The notes beneath the pieces are model-generated. The model ran no database searches. It saw only the letters and a list, made by a program, of their open reading frames with translations, and was not told the origin of the DNA. This document shows, one piece after another, positions 15,141 to 22,497 of a DNA stretch of 37,552 bases; within the stretch, counting starts at the first letter, position 1, and each line of letters opens with the position of its first letter. Made by a program: the position numbers and the translations under genes. Source of the stretch: a virus. The DNA lies in IMG/VR virus record IMGVR_UViG_3300044631_000507, positions 1-37,552 of that record, one strand, 5' to 3'.

Positions 15141-15590
15141 TTATTTCTTGATTCCAACGGTGTACTTGCTCGTTAGTTTCCAGCCGTTCTTTTCTTTATG
15201 TGAGATTACTCTAATGGACGACATGGGCGCCTTGAACGATATTAGCTGCACGTTGATAACCTTTACCAATCCCCACTCTTGTAGCAGACCGATAATAAGA
15301 TTGCGACGCTCAACATCGGATACAGTAAGATCAGATTCGCGACCATCAAGGCAGAAAAGTTCCTTGAAGTGCATGATGTAATACTTGCCCTTCTTGTGCA
15401 GCAGATGACAGCTCTGTGTCAAAACTTGCTTGCCATCAAGATCGGGTCGCTTACTTGCGATGCCCATTCTGGTCAGTGTCTCGCGTACCTTCAGAAAGTC
15501 GTCGGGCTTGTCCAGCAACACCTCGACCATCTTCTCCGGAGACCATTCATACAATAAATCTACTGCTCTAGCTTGTTCAGGAAATACCAT
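15141..15590 (-). CDS. regA: RegA translational repressor
   Basis: 149 residues if started at 15590. From residue 21 the sequence MVEVLLDKPDDFLKVRETL lines up with the very start of T4 RegA (MIEITLKKPEDF), then LTRMGIAS, SCHLLHKKGKYYIMHFKELF, LQEWGLVKV and WKLTSKYTVG follow. RegA binds start regions of many early mRNAs and blocks translation. Two starts compete: ATG 15590, coupled to the gene 62 stop (TAATG) with GGTGGAAG before it, and ATG 15530, with CCGGAGAAG before it and matching T4. I list the longer form; the 129-residue form is equally possible. Confidence 0.92.
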   Translation of the reverse strand: MVFPEQARAVDLLYEWSPEKMVEVLLDKPDDFLKVRETLTRMGIASKRPDLDGKQVLTQSCHLLHKKGKYYIMHFKELFCLDGRESDLTVSDVERRNLIIGLLQEWGLVKVINVQLISFKAPMSSIRVISHKEKNGWKLTSKYTVGIKK

Positions 15591-15967
15591 TATCTTCCAC
15601 CTTTATACATCTTTTCTTTTATAAGTTGAAGCTGTTTGGTATTTAGTAAACGTGAAATTTCCTGTGCCCGTTGCCTGTTTACTTGATAGAACTCAATGAG
15701 CATGTCAATTGTTTCGTCTTTCTCTGCTTTTGCCCACTTACCAAAACGCTTCCCCTTCTTCACTGTATTTAGTAGAAACTTATATTGTAAGTCCTTGTCA
15801 AGGAACGAGCGCTGGTTCATCTCGTTAGCCCAATGAACCGTGTCGCTAAAGTAGGACAGTCCTCTGTTGACCATGAAGGGGTTGTACTCCTTTTCAATGA
15901 GCTCACTGTCCATCTCGGTCTTTAGATTGATACTGTTCAGCCAGTCAAAAAATGACGTTTGCGCCAT
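15590..15967 (-). CDS. 62: Clamp loader small subunit (gp62)
   Basis: 125 residues, shorter than T4 gp62 (187). The recognisable core is YKFLLNTVKKGKRFGKWAKAEKDETIDML, matching the T4 RGKRYGKWAK segment. Position between 44 and regA agrees. It is the single non-ATPase subunit of the gp44(4)-gp62(1) loader. Its start lies inside the preceding membrane-protein gene (overlap 23 bases) and its stop overlaps a regA start. Confidence 0.9.
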   Translation of the reverse strand: MAQTSFFDWLNSINLKTEMDSELIEKEYNPFMVNRGLSYFSDTVHWANEMNQRSFLDKDLQYKFLLNTVKKGKRFGKWAKAEKDETIDMLIEFYQVNRQRAQEISRLLNTKQLQLIKEKMYKGGR

Positions 15968-16286
15968 TGTTCTTCTCCTTGTATTTGTTTACCAGCAACC
16001 GACTTGCTTCGTTGAATGTCCATTCCACGTTTGCATCAATGCCAAGGAGCTTATGATATAGGTCATTGTACGAAGTAAACGAACAAAGAAACTGATGTGT
16101 ATTTTTGTCGTAAGCAAACAGATTGTTTTGGTGTTCTTCTACATAGATTGCCCGCGTGGCGATCGGTGTACCGTTAAGTGCTTTGTCATGCTCTTTGATC
16201 TTGCTGGCAATCATCGCTGCAGTTAACCAACTACCAATACAAAAGCCGAAGAAGAAAAAACAGAAGTGAATAACGTACTCCATCAT
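15945..16286 (-). CDS. Small membrane-anchored protein between genes 44 and 62
   Basis: 113 residues from the ATG at 16286 (a second ATG follows at once); GAGTGGGA before it serves as ribosome site within the end of gene 44. Residues 2-25 (YVIHFCFFFFGFCIGSWLTAAMIA) form one transmembrane helix, followed by a cytoplasm-sized soluble domain containing NNLFAYDKNTHQFLCSF. I do not recognise it. It overlaps gene 44 by four bases and gene 62 by 23, so it is locked into the clamp-loader operon; in T4 the two loader genes are adjacent. Confidence 0.75.
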   Translation of the reverse strand: MMEYVIHFCFFFFGFCIGSWLTAAMIASKIKEHDKALNGTPIATRAIYVEEHQNNLFAYDKNTHQFLCSFTSYNDLYHKLLGIDANVEWTFNEASRLLVNKYKEKNNGANVIF

Positions 16287-17236
16287 TCCCACTCACAGTT
16301 AGCCATGATTTCCAACATACATGCCGCAGTGTTGATCTGTTGGTCAACAACAAACGCTGCCTTGTATTGGTACTCTGCCAGAATATGAATCAACTGAGGC
16401 ACGCTCGACTTCTTCATACTTGTCTCCGACAGATTATATAGCTGCCTAAACAGAGTGGATGCCTCTATGTCTTCGTTTTCGCCAATCCACTTACGGATTT
16501 CCTTGAAATTCTTTTCCTTGACGTGGGATACAAGACGAGCAATGTCATCCGTACTTCTGTTGATTAGAATTCCTGTGTCAATTTCACCGCTCTCACCATA
16601 TCGCTGTAGTTCATTTAGTGTACGGCGAAAATCCGGGAAGTTTCTATCAATTAGCTTTGCCACTGCCTTCTGATCGTACTTAACGCCTTCGTTGTCAAGA
16701 ATGGCAAGAATGCGCTTGTAGAACAAAGCCATCAAAGTTTTCTTGTCTTCTGACTCAATACGAAAATCTACATGAGTGCAACGGCTTTGAATAGGCTCAA
16801 TTAGCTTGTGTCGTAGATTAGCAGTAAAGATGAAACGGCAATTAGATGAGAACTGCTCGAGGAATGCCTTTAGACCGTTCTGTGCATCGAACCTAATACC
16901 ATCTGCCTCGTCCATGATAATGATCTTGGGACCCGAGTCGGACAAGCTAACAGTACTGGCAAATGACATGACCTTTGTTCGCATCAGGTCAATGCTTGCC
17001 TCGAGTGCTGCATTCACATACATCACATCCGACCCCAACTCATTGGCAATACAATACGCCAGTGTAGTCTTGCCCATGCCGGGACCACCAGTAAAGAGCA
17101 AATGGGTAATCTCACCCTTGGCGATCATATCCTTGATCTGTTTCTTTGTCTTAGCGGGTAGAATGCAATCGTCAACAGTACGAGGGCGATATGCTGAAGC
17201 CCACATAAACTCATTTTCGTTTTTCAAAATATTCAT
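16283..17236 (-). CDS. 44: Clamp loader large subunit (gp44), AAA+ ATPase
   Basis: 317 residues, very near T4 gp44 (319). Walker A is GGPGMGKTT near 50-58, Walker B IIIMDEADGI near 106, the arginine-finger motif QSRCTHVDF near 150; the C-terminal collar domain follows. Four copies plus gp62 load the gp45 clamp. The start at 17236 has GGAGTTGAA before it; eleven codons upstream in frame run into the terminator hairpin. Confidence 0.96.
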   Translation of the reverse strand: MNILKNENEFMWASAYRPRTVDDCILPAKTKKQIKDMIAKGEITHLLFTGGPGMGKTTLAYCIANELGSDVMYVNAALEASIDLMRTKVMSFASTVSLSDSGPKIIIMDEADGIRFDAQNGLKAFLEQFSSNCRFIFTANLRHKLIEPIQSRCTHVDFRIESEDKKTLMALFYKRILAILDNEGVKYDQKAVAKLIDRNFPDFRRTLNELQRYGESGEIDTGILINRSTDDIARLVSHVKEKNFKEIRKWIGENEDIEASTLFRQLYNLSETSMKKSSVPQLIHILAEYQYKAAFVVDQQINTAACMLEIMANCEWE

Positions 17237-17250
17237 TTCAACTCCATAAT

Positions 17251-17274
17251 AAAAAAGGGGTGTTACCACCCCTT
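17251..17274 (-). terminator. Terminator or attenuator between genes 45 and 44
   Basis: Minus strand: AAGGGGTG, loop GTAA, CACCCCTT, then a run of six T (17267-17274 and 17255-17262 pair, T run 17249-17256 region). It is a textbook intrinsic terminator after gene 45, and lies within the first bases of any transcript from the promoter at 17275-17303. Confidence 0.85.
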
Positions 17275-17303
17275 ATTGTACACGCTGTAACGCAAAGAAT
17301 CAA
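17275..17303 (-). promoter_or_regulatory. Possible sigma70 promoter upstream of gene 44
   Basis: Minus strand: TTGATT (17298-17303), 17-base spacer, TACAAT (17275-17280). It overlaps the end of gene 45 and fires straight into the terminator-like hairpin, an arrangement that would act as an attenuator. The -35 matches four of six. Confidence 0.5.
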
Positions 17304-17956
17304 TCTTCAAATGCACTATCTGCTTCAAGACTAACCACGTACTCAACGAGTGGGTTAGTAAACTTTGCAATCTTCTTGGAAGATAGTTCAACCGTGTAAT
17401 CACCCGGAATGAACTTTAGGTTATCAACCTTCATGTGTGCAATGAACTTAGCGTCAGTATTGCCAACAATCATCTCGTATGAGCTGCTGGTAACATTCTT
17501 CTTGTCACCAACAAGAACCTTGATCTTGCTACCATCACCAGTGATAGTAACATCCTGTGCTCGAAGAACACCGCTTGTCTTCATGATCATATTGACCTGA
17601 TCAAGCGCCAATACAAACTCAACGTCGCCAGGAGGTACTTTGATTTCCTTCGAAGGCGCAGTTAGAACTGACGCATCAGCACCAAAATACTTGATGGACT
17701 GTGAACCATCTGCAATACGCAGATACTTGTCATCAAATGTAATCTCGGGATCGTTGAACAGAGTCAACGCACCAAGGAATTCGTTTAGGTCATATACACC
17801 AAATTCTTGCGGGAAGGTCTCGGATACCTTTGCGGATGCGTATACAGACTTAGCTGCCGAGATCGTACTCAGTTTGGATCCAGGTTTGATCAACAAATTG
17901 CCATTGATCGTTGCGAAGTTCTTCAACAACCCGATCGTCTCCTTTGTTAGCTTCAT
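17300..17956 (-). CDS. 45: Sliding clamp (gp45)
   Basis: 218 residues. The N-terminus MKLTKETIGLLKNFATING is nearly the T4 gp45 start, YDLNEFLGAL the first-domain strand, and YVVSLEADSAF the C-terminus, again as in T4. It trimerises around DNA, tethers polymerase 43, and with gp33/gp55 activates late transcription. The start is fixed by homology and lies 107 bases inside the upstream DUF5664 gene; its ribosome site is weak (AATGGAAAAAACAC). Confidence 0.95.
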   Translation of the reverse strand: MKLTKETIGLLKNFATINGNLLIKPGSKLSTISAAKSVYASAKVSETFPQEFGVYDLNEFLGALTLFNDPEITFDDKYLRIADGSQSIKYFGADASVLTAPSKEIKVPPGDVEFVLALDQVNMIMKTSGVLRAQDVTITGDGSKIKVLVGDKKNVTSSSYEMIVGNTDAKFIAHMKVDNLKFIPGDYTVELSSKKIAKFTNPLVEYVVSLEADSAFED

Positions 17957-18284
17957 GTGTTTTTTCCATTTCTAAATCAATAATAAATGCTAGACAGCAC
18001 ATGGCATGAGCCAGATGGTGCTTCTTTGTTTCGGGGTCTAATTGCTCACCGGCTTTCCACCCATCCCACATATGACGCATTGCGGCATCAAAATAACGGT
18101 CAATTGCATTAGGAACTCTACGCCAATTATCGGGCTCGTACTTCTCGGCACCGCGCGTAAGCACATCAACAAATTGTGCAAAGGCGATAGGTGGTACTAA
18201 GCCATAACGGCGTTTCCCACCATCAAATTTACGACCCCCGGAAGTAGCAGTTTGACTAGCAATTACTTCTTCACGGGAAGTCAT
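17850..18284 (-). CDS. DUF5664-type dATP/dGTP diphosphohydrolase-like protein
   Basis: 144 residues. GGRKFDGGKRRYGLVPPIAF, then RGAEKYEPDNWRR near 45-57, AAMRHMWDGWKAGEQLDPE near 67-85 and HHLAHAMCCLAFIIDLE near 88-105 give the full DUF5664 pattern, a MazG-like all-helical fold annotated as dATP/dGTP diphosphohydrolase. Such enzymes can tune the nucleotide pool for phage DNA synthesis. The recognisable domain ends near residue 106; the last 36 codons overlap gene 45 out of frame. It starts three bases after the HTH gene stop. Confidence 0.82.
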   Translation of the reverse strand: MTSREEVIASQTATSGGRKFDGGKRRYGLVPPIAFAQFVDVLTRGAEKYEPDNWRRVPNAIDRYFDAAMRHMWDGWKAGEQLDPETKKHHLAHAMCCLAFIIDLEMEKTHEANKGDDRVVEELRNDQWQFVDQTWIQTEYDLGS

Positions 18285-18287
18285 AGT

Positions 18288-18521
18288 TTAGACTCCGCTA
18301 AACAGCGCAGAACCAGTTACGCGGTTAACCAGCGCAACCATGCGCTTGGTTGGGCTGCCAAGACGGTAGCCGTTTGCATTTGTATAGATGCAGTAGCCCT
18401 GTGCGCGCAGTTGACGAACTGCTTCGCGGGGGTTCTTCAAACCAAACTTACGAGTAATGGTGTTTGCGTCGATGGTTGCGCCAGTCTTAAATGCTGATGC
18501 TAGTTTTTGTGTCATAGTCAT
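18288..18521 (-). CDS. Small helix-turn-helix DNA-binding protein
   Basis: 77 residues from the ATG at 18521, which has AAAAGGAAAAC before it; six codons further up begin with TTG in the ribosome site itself. Residues 3-45 (TQKLASAFKTGATIDANTIT, then FGLKNPREAVRQLRAQGY) make a compact winged-helix module, with CIYTNANGYRLG as the wing. This short HTH protein is common in phages and may regulate transcription or bind replication DNA; the target is unknown. Confidence 0.82.
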   Translation of the reverse strand: MTMTQKLASAFKTGATIDANTITRKFGLKNPREAVRQLRAQGYCIYTNANGYRLGSPTKRMVALVNRVTGSALFSGV

Positions 18522-18540
18522 ATTAGTTTTCCTTTTCAAA

Positions 18541-18939
18541 TCAAAATACGCCTGCTGCCTCTAGTTCGGCAGCAAATTCGCTTTCAGTAAGAACCTCTTG
18601 TTCATTACCTACATCCAGTGTAACAGGCAATTTGGGTGCCGTCAACTTAGATTCTTTAGACTTCTTAGTCTTTGTTACTACGGGAGCAATGTTACCCGAG
18701 GGCAGCGGAACTGCATACACACCCCGAGAATTTGTTCGGAATTCTTGTTCAACTGTAATCCACAGAGGATACCCCAACTTAGAAATCGTGCCATCTTTTC
18801 GACCTTCTTGGATCTTATCCCACAAGGATCGAATTTGCTTGAACGAGATGGTACCAGATTGCTCGATGTCGGGATAAGTCTCCAACATCAGATCAACCAT
18901 CATCTTACGCTTCTTGGTCAATTCACTGTACGAACGCAT
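18541..18939 (-). CDS. Phage protein of unknown function next to the MoxR gene
   Basis: 132 residues. The N-terminal 60 residues are helical (LTKKRKMMVDLMLETYPDIE, WDKIQEGRKDG) with a basic start, the middle is a proline/lysine linker (VVTKTKKSKESKLTAPKLP), and the acidic tail ends ESEFAAELEAAGVF. I have seen similar proteins beside phage MoxR genes but know no function. It follows the MoxR gene by 15 bases in the same transcript. Confidence 0.75.
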   Translation of the reverse strand: MRSYSELTKKRKMMVDLMLETYPDIEQSGTISFKQIRSLWDKIQEGRKDGTISKLGYPLWITVEQEFRTNSRGVYAVPLPSGNIAPVVTKTKKSKESKLTAPKLPVTLDVGNEQEVLTESEFAAELEAAGVF

Positions 18940-18954
18940 AATATAAACTCCTTA

Positions 18955-20091
18955 TCAAACTGTAGCGGGTTGTGCTTCTTTAATCACCGGAATAACTTCT
19001 TCAACAACAGGAGTCTCATCGGGACTGATCTTGTCAAAGACCTCAATAAACGTGCTCTTGGTAATCGAGTCGAACCGATTGCACGCCAACTTTACAGCCG
19101 TCTCCCGGTTGCCGAAGATCGAGTAACCTTCAACAATCTGAACAAGACGACGAGTAGTAATCAGATCATCCAACGCACCATCTTGGTACGTCTTGCGAAT
19201 CGCGTCGGACCACTTGACCAGTGTCTGCGCGAACTTCTCGTCCACGCAATTGAACTTATACATCATGTTACGGATGATCTTGAGCTCCACAGCCATGGTG
19301 GGATACTCTTGTTCGAACGTAACCGGGAAACGCTCCAGGAATGCCTCGTTCAGCATCTTGGTACCGATGTACTTACCGGAATCCGAACCACGACCCTTTG
19401 TGTTACCCGTGGCAATTACAGTAAAGCCAGGTGCGGGATACACCATCTCGTTCTTCAACTTGAAGTAGAACGGCTTACCTTCAAGAATAGATTGTAGGCA
19501 CATCACGTTATTAGGATCACCAGCATCCAGCTCGTCCAACAACAGAACAGCACCGGTACGCATTGCAATCAGCACGGGTCCTTCAACAACCTGAATGTTG
19601 CCGTCAACAAGAGTCTTGGAACCAATCAGTTGGTCCTCATCAGTCTGTCCGTTGACCTGAAGTCGAATGTAATGACGCTTGTTGCGAGCACAGGATTGCT
19701 CAACCATAGTAGACTTGCCGTTGCCAGTAGGACCCGTCACAAAGATCGGGTAGAACCGACGGCTCTTGATAATGGTGTCAATCTGCTTGAACTCTCCGAA
19801 CGGAACAAAGTTCGGATCCTTCTCTGGTACATAAGCAGCGGTATTGACCACGGCTGTAACCATCTCATTGGCAAAGATAGGAGTCACGGTAGCTTTGGCA
19901 CGCGGCACGTTATATTCAATCGGATCGGACTGCACGGGTGCTCGATTCTTGCCACGACGCGGGGTATACGTGCCTTGTGCTTTCTCAAGGAAGCGCTCGG
20001 CACCGCGATAATCATAAGCACGACCAACCTTCTCACCGTTGAGGTAAGCAACGTAGGCTTTGCCTTCTTGAACAATTCCAGTTTCCATCAT
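18955..20091 (-). CDS. MoxR/CbbQ-type AAA+ ATPase
   Basis: 378 residues. The N-terminal 80 residues are a phage-specific extension (GKAYVAYLNGEKVGRAYDYR). The AAA+ core has Walker A GPTGNGKST near 119-127, Walker B AVLLLDELDAGD near 181, sensor 1 VIATGNTKGRGSD near 226, and an arginine-finger region LNEAFLERFPVTF near 246. MoxR ATPases work with vWA-domain partners as chaperones that remodel protein complexes; the vWA partner is the gene just upstream (20175-22178). It has its own promoter at 20119-20147. Confidence 0.92.
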   Translation of the reverse strand: MMETGIVQEGKAYVAYLNGEKVGRAYDYRGAERFLEKAQGTYTPRRGKNRAPVQSDPIEYNVPRAKATVTPIFANEMVTAVVNTAAYVPEKDPNFVPFGEFKQIDTIIKSRRFYPIFVTGPTGNGKSTMVEQSCARNKRHYIRLQVNGQTDEDQLIGSKTLVDGNIQVVEGPVLIAMRTGAVLLLDELDAGDPNNVMCLQSILEGKPFYFKLKNEMVYPAPGFTVIATGNTKGRGSDSGKYIGTKMLNEAFLERFPVTFEQEYPTMAVELKIIRNMMYKFNCVDEKFAQTLVKWSDAIRKTYQDGALDDLITTRRLVQIVEGYSIFGNRETAVKLACNRFDSITKSTFIEVFDKISPDETPVVEEVIPVIKEAQPATV

Positions 20092-20118
20092 TTACTCCAT
20101 TACGAATGTTATGTCACT

Positions 20119-20147
20119 ATTGTACATGTCTATAGATTAAAAGTCAA
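20119..20147 (-). promoter_or_regulatory. Early sigma70-type promoter for the MoxR gene
   Basis: Minus strand: TTGACT (20142-20147), 17-base spacer, TACAAT (20119-20124). It lies between the terminator of the vWA gene and the MoxR start and drives the MoxR-to-45 gene set. Confidence 0.77.
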
Positions 20148-20172
20148 TACCCGACCATAAAGATCGGGTATT
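20146..20172 (-). terminator. Terminator-like hairpin after the vWA gene
   Basis: A 9-bp stem, AATACCCGA with TCGGGTATT (20164-20172 and 20146-20154), has a 9-base loop. On the minus strand it is followed by GACTTTTAAT, a short imperfect T run. It shares bases with the -35 element of the MoxR promoter. Confidence 0.65.
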
Positions 20173-20174
20173 CT

Positions 20175-22178
20175 TCAGCAGATAGTATCGGCAATCTTCT
20201 CGATTAGAACTTTATTCTTCAAACTACCCTTGGATGCTCCTTTGATACTACGAGCAATTGCCGCGGATGACATATTTGAGTTAATACTGCTAACATCAAA
20301 TTCATTAGTTTTGAGAATAGACGAGTTAATAAGGTACAAACAATCACGCCCATACCCCGTTATAGTTGCAAAACCATTTTGTTTGAAATCTTTTGCGAGT
20401 TTACCGTAAGTATTAACATCAATGTTAACAGCACCAGAACTTTTAACATTATGTGTATTGATACTATAAGTAACGAAGAAAGTAGTAACCGTGCAGTTAA
20501 AACGATCCTTGATAATACGATACATTGCATTTACTTCATTGGTTTTGATATTATCGGTGCGGTCACGCCGAACAATATAGTTCTTCTTAGTTACCTTATC
20601 ACGAATATAAACAGCACCACCAGAGTAATTGTTAATGATTTGGCAAGTATTTTCACCATCAGTGAATGTGATGAAGTTTAGTTTCTGAACCTTGAACTTT
20701 GCCTTGAACTCGGGAATGATTTGGCGCATCGCAAGGATCGCGGGCGCCAGCGGCGTATAGCTCAAGGGGAACACACTCAACACCGTGCGCTGAGCGAAAT
20801 GAGTCATCATTTCGTTGTGCTCGGCAAGAGTCATGTCGCTGCTGAAGAACTCCAGCAGATCTACAAAGTCTCCACAGTGATTCTTGTAGATCTGGTTGTA
20901 TGTAAGACCATGGCGAACCGGATCACGGAACGCAAACACCTTGTACGGAATTCCAGTGTTGCGACAGAACATAACCATCTGCATTACTTGTTCAATGCTA
21001 TAATGGATTGTGCTGTGTGAGATCATTGAACGTGACCAGTCCAGCAACATAACGATGCCGTGGTTCTGACCCTCGCTTACCTTGATGTTACGACGGAAGA
21101 TGTCATCCTTGATCTTGTACTGTGATACCTTGTTTACGTCAATGTAGCCAGTCTTGGTGATACGACGACGTGCGTATACCTCGGCTGCCTTCTTAAGTTC
21201 AAATTGTTGAACAAGGTGCCCGACTTGCTTGTTTACGGTAACTTTGAAGCGATCATAATAATCACGGGTAACTTCTCTACCAGATGCGCGAATCTGCTTC
21301 AGAACATCCTTGTAGGGAGTAACCGGAATTCTATCGTATTCCTCGTCAACCTCAAAATAGGTTGGGGGTTCGTTAACGCCCGCAAGTTCCTTTAGCTTGC
21401 TGGCTAGCAACTGTTCAGTCTTAGACTGCAAGTAATCTTCAATTGCCTCGGCGAACTCGTCATCCTTGGTTTTAAGATAAGATTTGCCGCTGACAGAAGA
21501 CGGAGAATCAAACCCGTCGTCTCCGTCTTCGCCTTCGTCGAACTCGTCATCAAATTCGTCGCCCTCACCATCGCCCTCACCTTCGTCGTCGACGGTCATT
21601 GCCTTGAACCCGCCCTCGCCCTCTTGCTGCTCTTCAAACGTCTCTTTCATGAAGGCATAGATGTCGTTGGCAAGCTGTACAACCTCGGGGAAGGTTACAG
21701 TTCGAGAAGTGCGCTGTACATATGGCAGTTCTTCTTTTGTGAAGGTTACGCCAGTCAAAACACCCAGCTTAGAGTAGATGTTGATACGGTCAATAAGGTT
21801 GAGTGTATTGACGTCAATGCCTGCTAGTTCGAAGAAATCATTCTCACGAAGAACCTTTGCTGCACCAGCGAAGTCCTTGCGTGAACCAGGGTAGCGTTCC
21901 TTGAACAGGCGCTCGATACGCACGTCTTCAACCACATTGAGAATAGAACGCAGGTATGGCTTTGCAGCAACCTCGTCCTTGTACTTTACAGGAGTGAACA
22001 GCGCATGTCCAGTCTCGTGCTCGACAAGCATTGTCTCCACGATAGGATCAAGATCCTGCCACATAGGGAGGATGAGTTCGCGCTTAACCAAGTCAAACGC
22101 AGCGGTGTTGACCTTGGCTTTACGGACTACAAGATTCTCGTTGGCAAGAATCTTGGCTAGAAGTTCTGTCGTTTCCAT
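20175..22178 (-). CDS. vWA-domain protein with N-terminal HExGH metallopeptidase motif
   Basis: 667 residues. Residues 54-58 are H-E-T-G-H inside VEHETGHALFTP, a zinc-peptidase signature, followed by NVVEDVRIERLF near 80-92, which could supply the third ligand. A long acidic low-complexity linker rich in E, D and G lies near 195-225. A vWA domain starts near 372 with the metal-site motif MLLDWSRSMIS (D-x-S-x-S) and further acidic motifs (FTDGENT). This layout matches CobT-like/vWA proteins paired with MoxR ATPases. The pair probably remodels or cleaves a protein; the target is unknown. Promoter 22202-22230; ribosome site TTAAGGATT. Confidence 0.88.
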   Translation of the reverse strand: METTELLAKILANENLVVRKAKVNTAAFDLVKRELILPMWQDLDPIVETMLVEHETGHALFTPVKYKDEVAAKPYLRSILNVVEDVRIERLFKERYPGSRKDFAGAAKVLRENDFFELAGIDVNTLNLIDRINIYSKLGVLTGVTFTKEELPYVQRTSRTVTFPEVVQLANDIYAFMKETFEEQQEGEGGFKAMTVDDEGEGDGEGDEFDDEFDEGEDGDDGFDSPSSVSGKSYLKTKDDEFAEAIEDYLQSKTEQLLASKLKELAGVNEPPTYFEVDEEYDRIPVTPYKDVLKQIRASGREVTRDYYDRFKVTVNKQVGHLVQQFELKKAAEVYARRRITKTGYIDVNKVSQYKIKDDIFRRNIKVSEGQNHGIVMLLDWSRSMISHSTIHYSIEQVMQMVMFCRNTGIPYKVFAFRDPVRHGLTYNQIYKNHCGDFVDLLEFFSSDMTLAEHNEMMTHFAQRTVLSVFPLSYTPLAPAILAMRQIIPEFKAKFKVQKLNFITFTDGENTCQIINNYSGGAVYIRDKVTKKNYIVRRDRTDNIKTNEVNAMYRIIKDRFNCTVTTFFVTYSINTHNVKSSGAVNIDVNTYGKLAKDFKQNGFATITGYGRDCLYLINSSILKTNEFDVSSINSNMSSAAIARSIKGASKGSLKNKVLIEKIADTIC

Positions 22179-22201
22179 GTGAATCCTTAATGTATGCCTC
22201 T

Positions 22202-22230
22202 AGTGTAGCACGACCACGAATAAATGTCAA
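22202..22230 (-). promoter_or_regulatory. Early sigma70-type promoter for the vWA gene
   Basis: Minus strand: TTGACA (22225-22230), 17-base spacer, TACACT (22202-22207). The spacer ends CGTGGTCGTGC, identical to that of the promoter at 22464-22492. Confidence 0.8.
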
Positions 22231-22457
22231 CTGTAACGAATGATTCCAAAGATGTTCACGCCAACAAAGAAAATATTCTGTAAAATCAATGACTTAGGCG
22301 CATCTTTTACCTGGGATAGCAGGTAAATAGAGGCAACCGAGCTGGACAAGAAACACACGTATCCGGGTATAGCAACGCCAGAATTTGAGGCAATCAACGC
22401 GCTTCCCAGCGCTGCGCCACCGAACGCAACTACATCAGCTACTAATTTTTTCTTCAT
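22227..22457 (-). CDS. Small integral membrane protein
   Basis: 76 residues with three hydrophobic stretches: residues 7-22 (ADVVAFGGAALGSALI), 30-47 (IPGYVCFLSSSVASIYLL) and 58-74 (LILQNIFFVGVNIFGII). The basic start and final GIIRYS resemble one half of PnuC-like or YgjV-like membrane proteins and are often seen as small phage membrane proteins. A role in host membrane or metabolite traffic is possible but not shown. It has its own promoter and its end overlaps the vWA promoter. Confidence 0.75.
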   Translation of the reverse strand: MKKKLVADVVAFGGAALGSALIASNSGVAIPGYVCFLSSSVASIYLLSQVKDAPKSLILQNIFFVGVNIFGIIRYS

Positions 22458-22463
22458 GTGGTC

Positions 22464-22492
22464 ATGATAGCACGACCACGATTAAATGTCAA
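22464..22492 (-). promoter_or_regulatory. Early sigma70-type promoter for the small membrane gene
   Basis: Minus strand: TTGACA (22487-22492), 17-base spacer, TATCAT (22464-22469). It shares the spacer end CGTGGTCGTGC with the promoter at 22202-22230. The extended -10 TGC base context (GTGC-TATCAT) is also shared. Confidence 0.8.
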
Positions 22493-22497
22493 AGTAG

